A DNA stretch of 64,000 nt from Verrucomicrobium sp. BvORR034. GTDB lineage: Bacteria > Verrucomicrobiota > Verrucomicrobiia > Verrucomicrobiales > Verrucomicrobiaceae. The notes below the pieces were generated by a model. That model had not been told where the DNA came from and made no database searches. It worked only from the letters and a program-made list of their open reading frames with translations. The translations under genes were made by a program, and so were the position numbers. The stretch lies in NCBI RefSeq assembly GCF_000739635.1, contig NZ_BATQ01000041.1:1-64000 (forward strand). The letters run 5' to 3'. This document shows, one piece after another, positions 8,773 to 15,771 of this stretch; the stretch's first letter is position 1, and each line of letters begins with the position of its first letter.

Positions 8773-9969
8773 ATGGCTGTCCAATCTGGCACGAGCGCTG
8801 CCATCTACACGGGTAACAACTCCACGGTCACACCCTACCCGGTGCCGTTCCCGTACCTTCTGGCCTCAGACATCTATGTCGCGGTGCAGCAGGGTGAGGG
8901 GGATGTGGCGATCCTGGCTCAAGGCGTGGATTACACGCTGACTCCGGTCACCGACAGCAATGACAACGTCACGGGCGGCGAGGTATTGACGGTGGAGGAG
9001 TACGACAACACCTGGACAGTGACGATCTTCCGCCAGGTCTCGCTCACCCAGCTCACGGAACTGCCCGAGGCTGGCCCCATCTCTTCGCGTTCGCTGGAAA
9101 AGGCGTATGACAAGACGACGATGGCCCTCCAGCAGATTCACCGCCGCGTGCTGGCGCTGGAGGGCATCGATGATGGCGGGAGTGTGGTGGTCATACCGGA
9201 AGGGTCCACCGGTGAAGCACTGCAGGACGTGCAGACCTTTGCCGATGCCACGGTGCGAGGCAACGCCATCCCCAAGCGCGTGGGGCAGCTCGGTGTGCAG
9301 CTCGACAGCGGCAGCCTGTGGCGGTCGAACGGTTCAGGGTCTGGGGCGTGGGCCCGGGCGATCACGCTGGCCCAACTGCAGGCTTCCGCCTCCCCGCGGC
9401 TCTTTGGGCGGAAGACGGGTGGTGCGGGAGAGGGTGAGGAAATTACGGTGGCGGAGCTGGTGGCCCTCTTCGGGCGGCCCATGAGCAAGACCGTGGCGCT
9501 GTTCCGCCCTGCGAACAACGAGCCGCCGACGACCAACTACGCGACGCTGGACACTCGCAACAGCCACTTGGTGCTGGACTTCGACACGGCCACGCAGGAG
9601 ACGGCCATCTTCAAAAGCCGAATTCCTGAAGGGGTCAGTCTAGCCAGTGGCGTGGTGGTTTTCATCCAATGGGCTGCCTCTACGGCCACCTCTGGCACCA
9701 TCGGCTGGGATGTCGCCTGGGAACGGATCGCAGACAGCGGCATGGATATCGATGCCGACAGCTTTGGCACGGTGCAAACGGTGACCGCTGCCTCCGTGCC
9801 GGTGACTAGCGGTGTGACCAAGGTCACGAGTGTGACTTTCACCCAGGCGCAGCTTCCCGCGAGCCTGGCCCCGGGCGATGCCTATCGGTTACGCGTGCGC
9901 CGGGATGTGGCGAACGACAACGCTGCCGGGGACGCGGAACTCTTACTGGTGGAGGTGCAGCTCGCGTAG
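8773..9969 (+). CDS. Phage tail fibre paralogue with a different C-terminal tip
   Basis: A 398-aa protein. Residues 1 to about 195 repeat fibre 1 almost residue for residue (MAVQSGTSAAIYTGNNST, TIFRQVSLTQLTELPEAGPI, NAIPKRVGQLGVQLD). The remaining 200 residues are unrelated to fibre 1 and lack the collar domain; they are rich in Thr, Val and Ala, as in a beta-structured tip domain. Conserved attachment plus variable tip is how fibres change host range. Two bases separate it from the LamG gene, so both are probably co-transcribed. The frame extends upstream to 8575, but the ATG at 8773 aligns with the start of fibre 1. Confidence 0.8.
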   Translation: MAVQSGTSAAIYTGNNSTVTPYPVPFPYLLASDIYVAVQQGEGDVAILAQGVDYTLTPVTDSNDNVTGGEVLTVEEYDNTWTVTIFRQVSLTQLTELPEAGPISSRSLEKAYDKTTMALQQIHRRVLALEGIDDGGSVVVIPEGSTGEALQDVQTFADATVRGNAIPKRVGQLGVQLDSGSLWRSNGSGSGAWARAITLAQLQASASPRLFGRKTGGAGEGEEITVAELVALFGRPMSKTVALFRPANNEPPTTNYATLDTRNSHLVLDFDTATQETAIFKSRIPEGVSLASGVVVFIQWAASTATSGTIGWDVAWERIADSGMDIDADSFGTVQTVTAASVPVTSGVTKVTSVTFTQAQLPASLAPGDAYRLRVRRDVANDNAAGDAELLLVEVQLA

Positions 9970-9971
9970 CT

Positions 9972-10595
9972 ATGGCACGGTCCTTCAACGGCGCGGAGTA
10001 CATCCAGCGCACCATTCCCGCCTTGAGTCCGCCTTTCACCCTGGCCGGATGGTTCAAGGCAAATTCCCTCGGTGGGAACCGCGCCGTCGTCGGCCTCGGC
10101 ATCAGCGGCACCTATCACCGGCACGATCTGACCATCGTCGGGAGTGCCGTCCGGTCCATCTCTACGGACGGTACCAACGGGCCTGCTGCCACCAGTTCCA
10201 CCACGGCCACTGTTGGCACCTGGAACCATGCCGCCGGTGTCTGGACCACCTCGACATCCCGCGCAGCCTACCTCAATGGCGGCGGGAAAGGCACGAACTC
10301 AGGTTTCAGCAACACGGCCGGCGTCACCACTGCGGCCATCGGGGCCATCATCTTCTTGTCCAGTTTTGGTGAGGGCATGGATGGGGACATAGGAGAGACT
10401 GCCATCTGGACGGTGGCGCTCACTGATGAGGAAGTGGCCACCCTCGCAAGGGGCGTCTCGCCCACCTTGGTCCGCCCCCAGAGCCTGCTCTACTACGTGC
10501 CTCTTGTGCGCGATCTCAAGGATCACAAGACGCCCGGGCTCCTCACGCCTTTGGGCACGACCATCACCCCACACTCGCGCATCATTCTGCCTTAG
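9972..10595 (+). CDS. LamG-like (concanavalin A-type) domain protein, fibre-associated
   Basis: A 207-aa protein with a LamG/jelly-roll pattern: FTLAGWFKAN near residue 23, TWNHAAGVW near 82, an SRAAYLNGG strand, and GDIGETAIWTVALTDEEVATLA near 137-158. This domain binds carbohydrate or acts as a structural decoration. The gene begins two bases after the fibre stop codon, so the product is probably a separate tip or decoration subunit of the same fibre. There is no signal peptide, which fits a virion protein assembled in the cytoplasm. Confidence 0.75.
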   Translation: MARSFNGAEYIQRTIPALSPPFTLAGWFKANSLGGNRAVVGLGISGTYHRHDLTIVGSAVRSISTDGTNGPAATSSTTATVGTWNHAAGVWTTSTSRAAYLNGGGKGTNSGFSNTAGVTTAAIGAIIFLSSFGEGMDGDIGETAIWTVALTDEEVATLARGVSPTLVRPQSLLYYVPLVRDLKDHKTPGLLTPLGTTITPHSRIILP

Positions 10596-10619
10596 GGAAT
10601 TCCGCGTCTTTATCTTAGC

Positions 10620-11129
10620 ATGAACTGGAACCTCTACGCCCTTGTCACCCCGGAGAACGCCCTCGCGAGCACTTCTCTGCAACAGGCTGAACTGCTCCCT
10701 GCCACCAAGCCTGGCTGGCGATGGATGCCCGTGGTAGAGGGGACGCTGCCGGATTTTCAACCTGCTACAGAGAGGCTCGTTCGCATCTTCGAAATCGGCG
10801 AGACCTTCGTCATCCATGGTTGGGAAGCAGTGCCTCTCACCAGCGGAGAGCAAAAGCACCAGGCTTTTTACCAGGGCGTCGTGTCCGGCTTCACCGTCCA
10901 GCCCGAGGGCTTCACCCTTCGCCTGGAGGACGCTGACCGGGCGGCTTTTGCCCAGATGCTGGCCCTGGTGAAGGAGGCGCTGGAGCTCGGCATGATCACC
11001 AGTGAGACCCCGCAGCTCATTGCCGGCCACACCGGCACGCGGCACGAGGTAACAACCCTGCGCTTCCGGCAGATCATGGTCGCCTACGGCCTCCACTACA
11101 AGAGCCTCTGGGACGCCCTTACCCCATGA
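10620..11129 (+). CDS. Phage-type protein of unknown function (169 aa)
   Basis: A soluble 169-aa protein with no membrane segment. It lies between the LamG gene and the small lysis-type genes, and its stop overlaps the next start by four bases (ATGA). The C-terminal half is helical. Genes in this place in tail operons are often fibre assembly proteins, which would fit, but I see no motif that proves it. Confidence 0.5.
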   Translation: MNWNLYALVTPENALASTSLQQAELLPATKPGWRWMPVVEGTLPDFQPATERLVRIFEIGETFVIHGWEAVPLTSGEQKHQAFYQGVVSGFTVQPEGFTLRLEDADRAAFAQMLALVKEALELGMITSETPQLIAGHTGTRHEVTTLRFRQIMVAYGLHYKSLWDALTP

Positions 11130-11251
11130 AATCCGCCCTCGCCATTCTCTTCATCCTCACCCTGTTGGCGCACCGCTGGTGGGAGTTCCTTTGTGCCCAT
11201 GCCCTGGGGGCTTTGATCCAGGGGCTTTGCAACCTTGGCTTTACCCCATGA
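11126..11251 (+). CDS. Tiny 41-aa hydrophobic protein in the lysis cluster
   Basis: ATG at 11126 overlaps the previous stop (ATGA), and its own stop at 11249-11251 overlaps the next ATG the same way, which strongly suggests translational coupling. The peptide starts with a hydrophobic segment (SALAILFILTLLAHRWW) and has a second amphipathic half. It could be a small holin-like or accessory lysis peptide. Confidence 0.5.
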   Translation: MKSALAILFILTLLAHRWWEFLCAHALGALIQGLCNLGFTP

Positions 11252-11568
11252 ACCTCGAAAACGCCCTGCTCACCGCCCTCACTGCCGTCACCTCCGGTCT
11301 CGTCTATGTCTGCCGCCTCATGTGGGTGAAGCAGGAGCAGTGCGAGAAGGACCGCTACGAACTCCGTGAGGAGATCGAGGAAATGAAGTCCCTGCACGGG
11401 GTCGCCACGGGCACGCTCAATGCCGTGCGACGCTGCCCGGTGCCGGGGTGCATGTTCCGGGATCCGCCGGGAAGTCTGCCTGGTCTGGTCTATACGCCCG
11501 GCCCCTCGCCTGCACCTGGTCCCGTGCCAGCGGCGACTTCCATCCTGGGAAAGGAGGCTTCTGCGTGA
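11248..11568 (+). CDS. Small membrane protein with coiled coil (106 aa), holin/spanin-like position
   Basis: The ATG at 11248 overlaps the stop of the 41-aa gene. The product has one membrane segment (about residues 7-25), then a charged helix (EQCEKDRYELREEIEEM) able to form a coiled coil, then a Pro-rich tail. Single-pass proteins of this kind next to other small membrane genes often serve in phage lysis or as inner-membrane spanin subunits. The frame is open further upstream, but the ATGA overlap supports this start. Confidence 0.5.
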   Translation: MNLENALLTALTAVTSGLVYVCRLMWVKQEQCEKDRYELREEIEEMKSLHGVATGTLNAVRRCPVPGCMFRDPPGSLPGLVYTPGPSPAPGPVPAATSILGKEASA

Positions 11569-11831
11569 TCATCCGCTCTTTCATCCTCCTGGCCTTTGGC
11601 CTCTTCATCGGCTGGGCCGCGGCCGTCAAGCAGGCGCACAATCCGGCGCGGAAGAAGTGCCAGCACCAGCCCGGCGCGGCGTGCACCTGTGCGGGAGTTC
11701 GAGGAGAGCACGTGTACGGCTGTGAATGCTGCGCGGCCTCTCCTTGCCGGCCTCAGGCCGATCTCCAGCTTGAAAAAATCCTCAAGGCCGAGCGCGCTGC
11801 CGCCCGGGCTGATCACGCCAAAATACCATGA
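11565..11831 (+). CDS. Small membrane-anchored Cys-rich protein (88 aa), GTG start
   Basis: A strong ribosome-binding site AAGGAGG (11551-11557) lies seven bases before a GTG at 11565, and the GTG overlaps the previous stop (GTGA). The product has an N-terminal membrane segment (IIRSFILLAFGLFIGWA), a middle part with seven Cys residues, and a charged C-terminal helix. Together with the overlapping downstream lipoprotein this resembles an inner/outer spanin pair, but the Cys-rich centre is unusual. Confidence 0.5.
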   Translation: MIIRSFILLAFGLFIGWAAAVKQAHNPARKKCQHQPGAACTCAGVRGEHVYGCECCAASPCRPQADLQLEKILKAERAAARADHAKIP

Positions 11832-12037
11832 AAACCCCGCCATCCTCCCCCTTCTCGCGCGGCTCCAGCCGCCTGTTCCTCGTCCTCGCGCTTGCCCTCA
11901 CCGCCAGTCTGGCGGGTGTTGGTTGCCGGCAGTTGGACGGCTACAAGCGCACCTACAGCCTCAACTACGTCACCCCGCAGGGCCAGCCCGTGGGCGTGGG
12001 TGTCACGTTGGATCCCGTGAAGCGATCCGGGAAATAA
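11828..12037 (+). CDS. Small lipoprotein (69 aa), possible outer-membrane spanin subunit
   Basis: Start ATG at 11828 overlaps the previous stop. A signal peptide of type II ends in the lipobox LAGVGC (Cys near residue 33), leaving a mature lipoprotein of under 40 residues. A tiny lipoprotein directly after a single-pass membrane protein in a lysis cluster is the typical arrangement of Rz/Rz1 spanins. Sequence alone does not prove that role. Confidence 0.55.
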   Translation: MKTPPSSPFSRGSSRLFLVLALALTASLAGVGCRQLDGYKRTYSLNYVTPQGQPVGVGVTLDPVKRSGK

Positions 12038-12073
12038 CCACAGCAGTCATTCAACCTGTACCCCCTTTTTTTG

Positions 12074-12343
12074 ATGAAACCTGTCCTTCATGTGTTTGCC
12101 GGCTGGCTTCTTGGTCTCGTACTCGCTTTCCTCGTCTTCTGTCTGGGAGGGGCCGTGTGGGACTACTGCGCCGCTCCCCATCCCGTCAATGCCATGGTGG
12201 GGCATGCGCCAGGCGGCATCACCTATGGCGGCTTCGCGCTGCTGTGCTGGCTGATCCCGTGCTTCGGGCCGCTCTGCCTGCTGGCCGTGTTTGCCGTTCT
12301 GCTGGTCGCCGTCATCGCCGGCGATGCCCTCTTGCGCAGGTAG
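12074..12343 (+). CDS. Two-pass small membrane protein (89 aa), possible holin
   Basis: Two long hydrophobic segments (about residues 4-28 and 55-82) are joined by a short loop with Cys and His, and the C-terminus is positive (LLRR). Size and topology match small holins, and the gene lies between spanin-like genes and the endolysin-like gene. A TTG three bases upstream could also serve as start. Confidence 0.45.
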   Translation: MKPVLHVFAGWLLGLVLAFLVFCLGGAVWDYCAAPHPVNAMVGHAPGGITYGGFALLCWLIPCFGPLCLLAVFAVLLVAVIAGDALLRR

Positions 12344-12429
12344 CCTGCGCGCGGTCCGGGCGGGCAGTGGCGGCCGCCCAGAGATCGCGACACCACCCAT
12401 CCGCCGGATCAACTGACGCATCGGATTCG

Positions 12430-12873
12430 ATGAAATCACTTGCACAACCCCTTCTCGTTCCCATTCGCGCCCCGGGTGACGACCCGCTCTACCGCGTGGT
12501 CCAGCCGTGGCACTACCACTGGGAGCTGCCTGGCTGGCCCCCGCAGCGCCTCACCGTGCCCCGCGACTTCGAGGTCGACGGGGCCAGCGTACCCCGCTTC
12601 TTGTGGACCCTCACCGGCATCACGCCCGATGGTCTGCATCGCGCTGCCGCGCTCGCGCATGACAGTCTCTACCGCTACGCCGGTCACCTGCCGGCCGGGG
12701 CTCACCAGATCCAGCTGGCAGACGGCTGGGCGGATAGCGGGCACCTCTGGACGAGAGAAGAGGCCGACCGGCTCTTCGCCCGCATCCTCCGCGAGTGCGG
12801 TGTCGGACGGACCCGAAGGAGGCTCATGTACCTCGGCGTCCGCCTGGGTGGCTGGCGCTCGTGGCGACGGTGA
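12430..12873 (+). CDS. DUF1353 family phage-associated protein
   Basis: A 147-aa protein with the DUF1353 pattern: TVPRDFEVDGASVPRFLWTL near residues 40-60, then AAALAHDSLYRYAG near 73-86 and REEADRLFARILRECGV near 110-126. DUF1353 proteins are common in phages and prophages, usually near tail or lysis genes; their biochemical role is not established. The gene is followed by the peptidoglycan hydrolase-like gene in the same direction. Confidence 0.75.
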   Translation: MKSLAQPLLVPIRAPGDDPLYRVVQPWHYHWELPGWPPQRLTVPRDFEVDGASVPRFLWTLTGITPDGLHRAAALAHDSLYRYAGHLPAGAHQIQLADGWADSGHLWTREEADRLFARILRECGVGRTRRRLMYLGVRLGGWRSWRR

Positions 12874-12879
12874 AGAGGC

Positions 12880-12985
12880 GAAACTTCAAGCGCCAAACTT
12901 CAAAGTTCACATCTCAAACGATGTGGCCCCGGGCCCGGAATTCCGGCTGAAAAACTTGAAACTTAATACTGAAAACTTCCCTCCC
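12880..12985 (+). repeat. AACTTCAA-type short repeats between DUF1353 and hydrolase genes
   Basis: The spacer contains several variants of AAACTTCAA (GAAACTTCAAG, CAAACTTCAAAG, AAACTTGAAACTT). The complementary unit TTGAAGTT occurs in tandem at 15158-15186, so this is a dispersed short repeat rather than a gene. Confidence 0.45.
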
Positions 12986-13402
12986 ATGTCCCAAACTCTC
13001 TACGATCTCGCCCTTCGTTACCTCGGTGTTGCCGAGACTCCAGGTCCCAAGACGCATCCGCTGATTGCGGAGATGTTCAAGACCGCCCCGTCCTGGCTGG
13101 ATCGGGACGACAGCAAGACCGCCTGGTGCGGCATCTTCCGCGGCTACCTGGGCCTGTGGAGCGGCACCGGCGTGCCCAAGGAGCACTACCGGGCAAAACA
13201 ATGGCTCACTTGGGGCCAGGAGGTGGCGCTCAAGGTAGCGCAGCGCGGCGATACCGTCGTGACCCATCGCGAAGGCGGGCATCATGTGGCGCTGTTTGAC
13301 CACGTGGAAGGCGGGCGCGTCTATCTGCTGGGCGGCAACCAGGGGAATCGGGTAAGCATTGCCCCGTTTTTGCCTGGGGTGGTGGTGGGGGTGCGGCGGT
13401 GA
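12986..13402 (+). CDS. TIGR02594/CHAP-like peptidoglycan hydrolase (endolysin candidate)
   Basis: A 138-aa protein with the layout of TIGR02594 proteins. LALRYLGVAETPG near the N-terminus is followed by TAWCGIF (Cys nucleophile near residue 48), by GGHHVALF (His near 101) and by GGNQGN (Asn near 115). These would form a CHAP-type Cys/His/Asn site cutting peptide bonds in peptidoglycan. No signal peptide is present, so export would depend on a holin, in line with the small membrane genes upstream. It closes the fibre-lysis gene group. Confidence 0.7.
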   Translation: MSQTLYDLALRYLGVAETPGPKTHPLIAEMFKTAPSWLDRDDSKTAWCGIFRGYLGLWSGTGVPKEHYRAKQWLTWGQEVALKVAQRGDTVVTHREGGHHVALFDHVEGGRVYLLGGNQGNRVSIAPFLPGVVVGVRR

Positions 13403-13631
13403 GTGGTGAGAGGTGCGTGGATTCGCGCGGTGTTCAATTGTGCAAGCATGGCTCCAATCTCCTGCATCCGCTGTTCGGGAACACGCCCCGGAAGGAAGCA
13501 TAGGTCGCCGCTCCGACCCTCTGCTTAGGTGGAAAATAGGGGGTGATGAGCACGCTCGAGAGGAAGGCTCTCCAAAGTATATCGAATTGGTATAGTAATT
13601 TTATTGAACTCCATGAGAGCGCAATGCACTA

Positions 13632-14387
13632 TTAGGGTATGAACATTCCTTGGCTCATCGCAGCATCCACGGCTGCCGCTGGCTCCGAGCAAGTTCGCGC
13701 ATCGGCCGAAGGCTGGTGGCCATTGATGTGGGTGGCGTTATTCTTTATCGCCTCCATAGCTCTTGCTGCCTTGGTGCTGTTACCTGATTTTGTCCGATCC
13801 TTCCGGAAGTAATCGACAGAGCTCCCATCTGACAAAACTACACGGCGGACTGAGGGGACATGTTTTGGTGTGTGCTGTACGAACGCTCCACAGTAGAGGA
13901 TGAGGGCGCCGAACAAAAACTGACACGAATACGTGAGCACGAATGCTACCCGGTAGGATAGCAATTTGCTTCGCCAGCCTTTTGTATTTTCACTATCTCG
14001 CCTGGATAATCGTGCAGCAACTGGCCAACCGGCGTTGACCTCAATTGCCTGTAGGCCTTCTCGAGCAACGCTTAGAAGTTGGAGATTCCGTCGTTCGATG
14101 ATCAAGAACAGGACCGGAACAAGTATGTGGAATCCTCCACAGATCATGTAAGCCTGCATCTGAAACGCCCTATCGATCATCGCCATTGTCGCTGCGACTG
14201 ATGCGGCCAACAGGATCGCATAAAAATTGAAAGTCTTGAGGCGCTGATCTGCAATGAAGGTGAAATGCTTCATTGCATAGTCCATTTGGTCTTTGAGAAG
14301 CAGCGGCTCGCTCACCCTGATTTTTGACGCCTCATCGAGAACCTTCCCAAAACGCTCCTCCTCCGGGTTTTGACTGACAAGAACCAT
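13632..14387 (-). CDS. Membrane protein of unknown function (251 aa)
   Basis: An N-terminal helical part (EPLLLKDQMDYAMKHFTFIADQRLKTFNF) leads into a hydrophobic pair near residues 57-95, and a third membrane segment follows near 150-170. The pattern of a soluble helix, two adjacent transmembrane helices and a later third recalls small membrane sensors or effectors such as SLATT-type proteins, but I cannot confirm a family. It stands alone on the minus strand next to the phage-like region. Confidence 0.55.
   Translation of the reverse strand: MVLVSQNPEEERFGKVLDEASKIRVSEPLLLKDQMDYAMKHFTFIADQRLKTFNFYAILLAASVAATMAMIDRAFQMQAYMICGGFHILVPVLFLIIERRNLQLLSVAREGLQAIEVNAGWPVAARLSRRDSENTKGWRSKLLSYRVAFVLTYSCQFLFGALILYCGAFVQHTPKHVPSVRRVVLSDGSSVDYFRKDRTKSGNSTKAARAMEAIKNNATHINGHQPSADARTCSEPAAAVDAAMSQGMFIP
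13639..13812 (+). CDS. Possible 57-aa membrane peptide antisense to the next gene
   Basis: An open frame from ATG 13639 to TAA 13812 encodes a peptide with one clear hydrophobic helix (WVALFFIASIALAALVLL) followed by a positive tail (RSFRK). It lies wholly opposite the 3' end of the minus-strand gene 13632-14387, whose C-terminal 60 residues look low in information. One of the two readings is probably a shadow. I cannot decide which. Confidence 0.3.
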   Translation: MNIPWLIAASTAAAGSEQVRASAEGWWPLMWVALFFIASIALAALVLLPDFVRSFRK

Positions 14388-14610
14388 GAACGCACCTGAA
14401 CCAGCAACACGTCAGTTGTAAAGGGGCAACCTCAGCAAGTTGGAGAAAAAAATGTCCGAGTGTCTTTCAGGCCGAAAATCATCGCTTCACACACTCGTCA
14501 CAAACACCACAAGATCAACATCGTACGAGAGACAGGGCTCGAGGTTGGTCCTCAGCTTCATCATGCAACGGAGTTGATCGCTCTGCCCAATCTTTTCCCT
14601 GATGGCATTG

Positions 14611-14640
14611 GCTTTTAAGCGGTACTCCAACCCTGCCGCG
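14611..14640 (-). repeat. REP-like palindrome, family with core GGTTGGAGTACCG
   Basis: CTTTTAAGCGGTACTCCAACCCTGCCGCG is the complement of the element repeated near 25.8, 26.1, 26.2, 26.4, 53.7 and 60.4-60.7 kb. It lies in a 325-base non-coding stretch (14388-14712) in which I see no gene. Confidence 0.65.
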
Positions 14641-14712
14641 GAACTCGTTGGGGGTCCGGGAGCAGAGGAGCGCTGTTCGGGCGCTTAGCCCATAACCCTT
14701 AACGTCCAACCC

Positions 14713-15099
14713 CTAACCTTTCACCCGCTTTGCCGCCTGCTTCTTCGCGGGAGCTTTCTTCGCCGCAGCCTTTTTCGCTGTCTGCTTCTTCTTCGTCGCC
14801 TTGGTCGCTACTGCGTCCTTTGCCCCCTCTGCGGTCGCGGCAGAGGCGGCCAGTGCGGCGGCTTTTTTCCGGGCCCGGGACTTGCGCATGCGTTCGCGGT
14901 TGTACTCGCGGTATTCGTCCGGGTGGTTCTCGCGCCACTTCTTCACCCCGGCGCGGTTGCCTTTGACGCCTTCCTCGGTCTTGCGATGGGCCTGGCGGGC
15001 CTCCAGCTTGCGCTCCCGGAACTCCGCGTCCTCGGCATAACGACGACGCTGGGCGGCGTTGATGGCGGCACGTTGTTTCTCGGGGTCGGCGTAGGGCAT
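14713..15099 (-). CDS. Basic protein with Lys/Ala-rich histone-H1-like tail
   Basis: A 128-aa protein. The first 80 residues are very rich in Arg, Lys and Glu, with MPYADPEKQRAAINAAQRRR and KKWRENHPDEYREYNRERM resembling the N-terminal helices seen in some phage DNA-binding and HNH-associated proteins. The last 45 residues alternate Ala and Lys (KKAAAKKAPAKKQAAKRVKG), like bacterial histone H1-type tails. A nucleic-acid binding role is likely; the partner is unknown. Confidence 0.65.
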   Translation of the reverse strand: MPYADPEKQRAAINAAQRRRYAEDAEFRERKLEARQAHRKTEEGVKGNRAGVKKWRENHPDEYREYNRERMRKSRARKKAAALAASAATAEGAKDAVATKATKKKQTAKKAAAKKAPAKKQAAKRVKG

Positions 15100-15157
15100 G
15101 CCGGATCATATTGACCCTCAACGGGTCCGCAAGGAAAACGGAGGGGAGGGTGCCTGG

Positions 15158-15186
15158 TGCTTGAAGTTTGAAGTTTGAAGTTTGAA
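15158..15186. repeat. Tandem TTGAAGTT octamer repeat
   Basis: About three to four head-to-tail copies of TTGAAGTT lie upstream of the basic-protein gene. Related single units occur at 12880-12985. Confidence 0.7.
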
Positions 15187-15771
15187 GATTGGTTGGTCGG
15201 CGGGCAGCTCGCGCCTCCCGAAGTCCCCATGGGGTGGGCGTTGTTTCAATAAACCCGCCAAAATTTCACACAAATCTTCAACTTCTCTCTTCTCATCCTG
15301 AAAAAATGTGTAGAATGGCGGAGTGCAAATTCGTTGCACCGCTCGGTAACACGAATGTATCTGAACTGACAAAGGTTTATCACAACTGACACACCTTGTT
15401 CATTCAGAGCGCATTCCAGATGCCGGGTGATTCCAACAGAAATCGCGCTGCCTGAAAGCGCAAAACAGCGCCTTCAAAAAATACCTGATGACGCTGTTGG
15501 GAAAAGTCCTATAATGGACCTGAGGCAAAGCCTGAAGGGCAAATTTGCCAAAGCCCGATAAATCTCCAGCCTCATGGTGAAAATGTGTCGCACCAATGTT
15601 GTAAGGTGTGTGTCATGGAGTGGAGCAAAATGAGTGCGTTAATCCTTGATGTCTAGGGGCTTTGTGAACTGGGAAATTCCTTATGATGAGCGTTTTAGGC
15701 TGCTTGATGTGTGTGTCGATACTGTAACAAGCTGTTAGTTCTAAGATTGCGATTTTAGGTAATTACAAAGC
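15187..15771 (+). other. Non-coding leader region of the PEP-CTERM gene
   Basis: This stretch of about 585 bases has no convincing gene and is visibly richer in A and T than its surroundings. It is the only space available for promoters of the PEP-CTERM gene and the cassette behind it. I found no clear Shine-Dalgarno motif before the ATG at 15772. Confidence 0.4.

Noticed and set aside
11596-12429. Long in-frame N-terminal extension of the DUF1353 gene
   Set aside because: It crosses three small genes in another frame and has Arg/Ser/Pro-rich shadow composition; the ATG at 12430 gives a normal DUF1353 protein.
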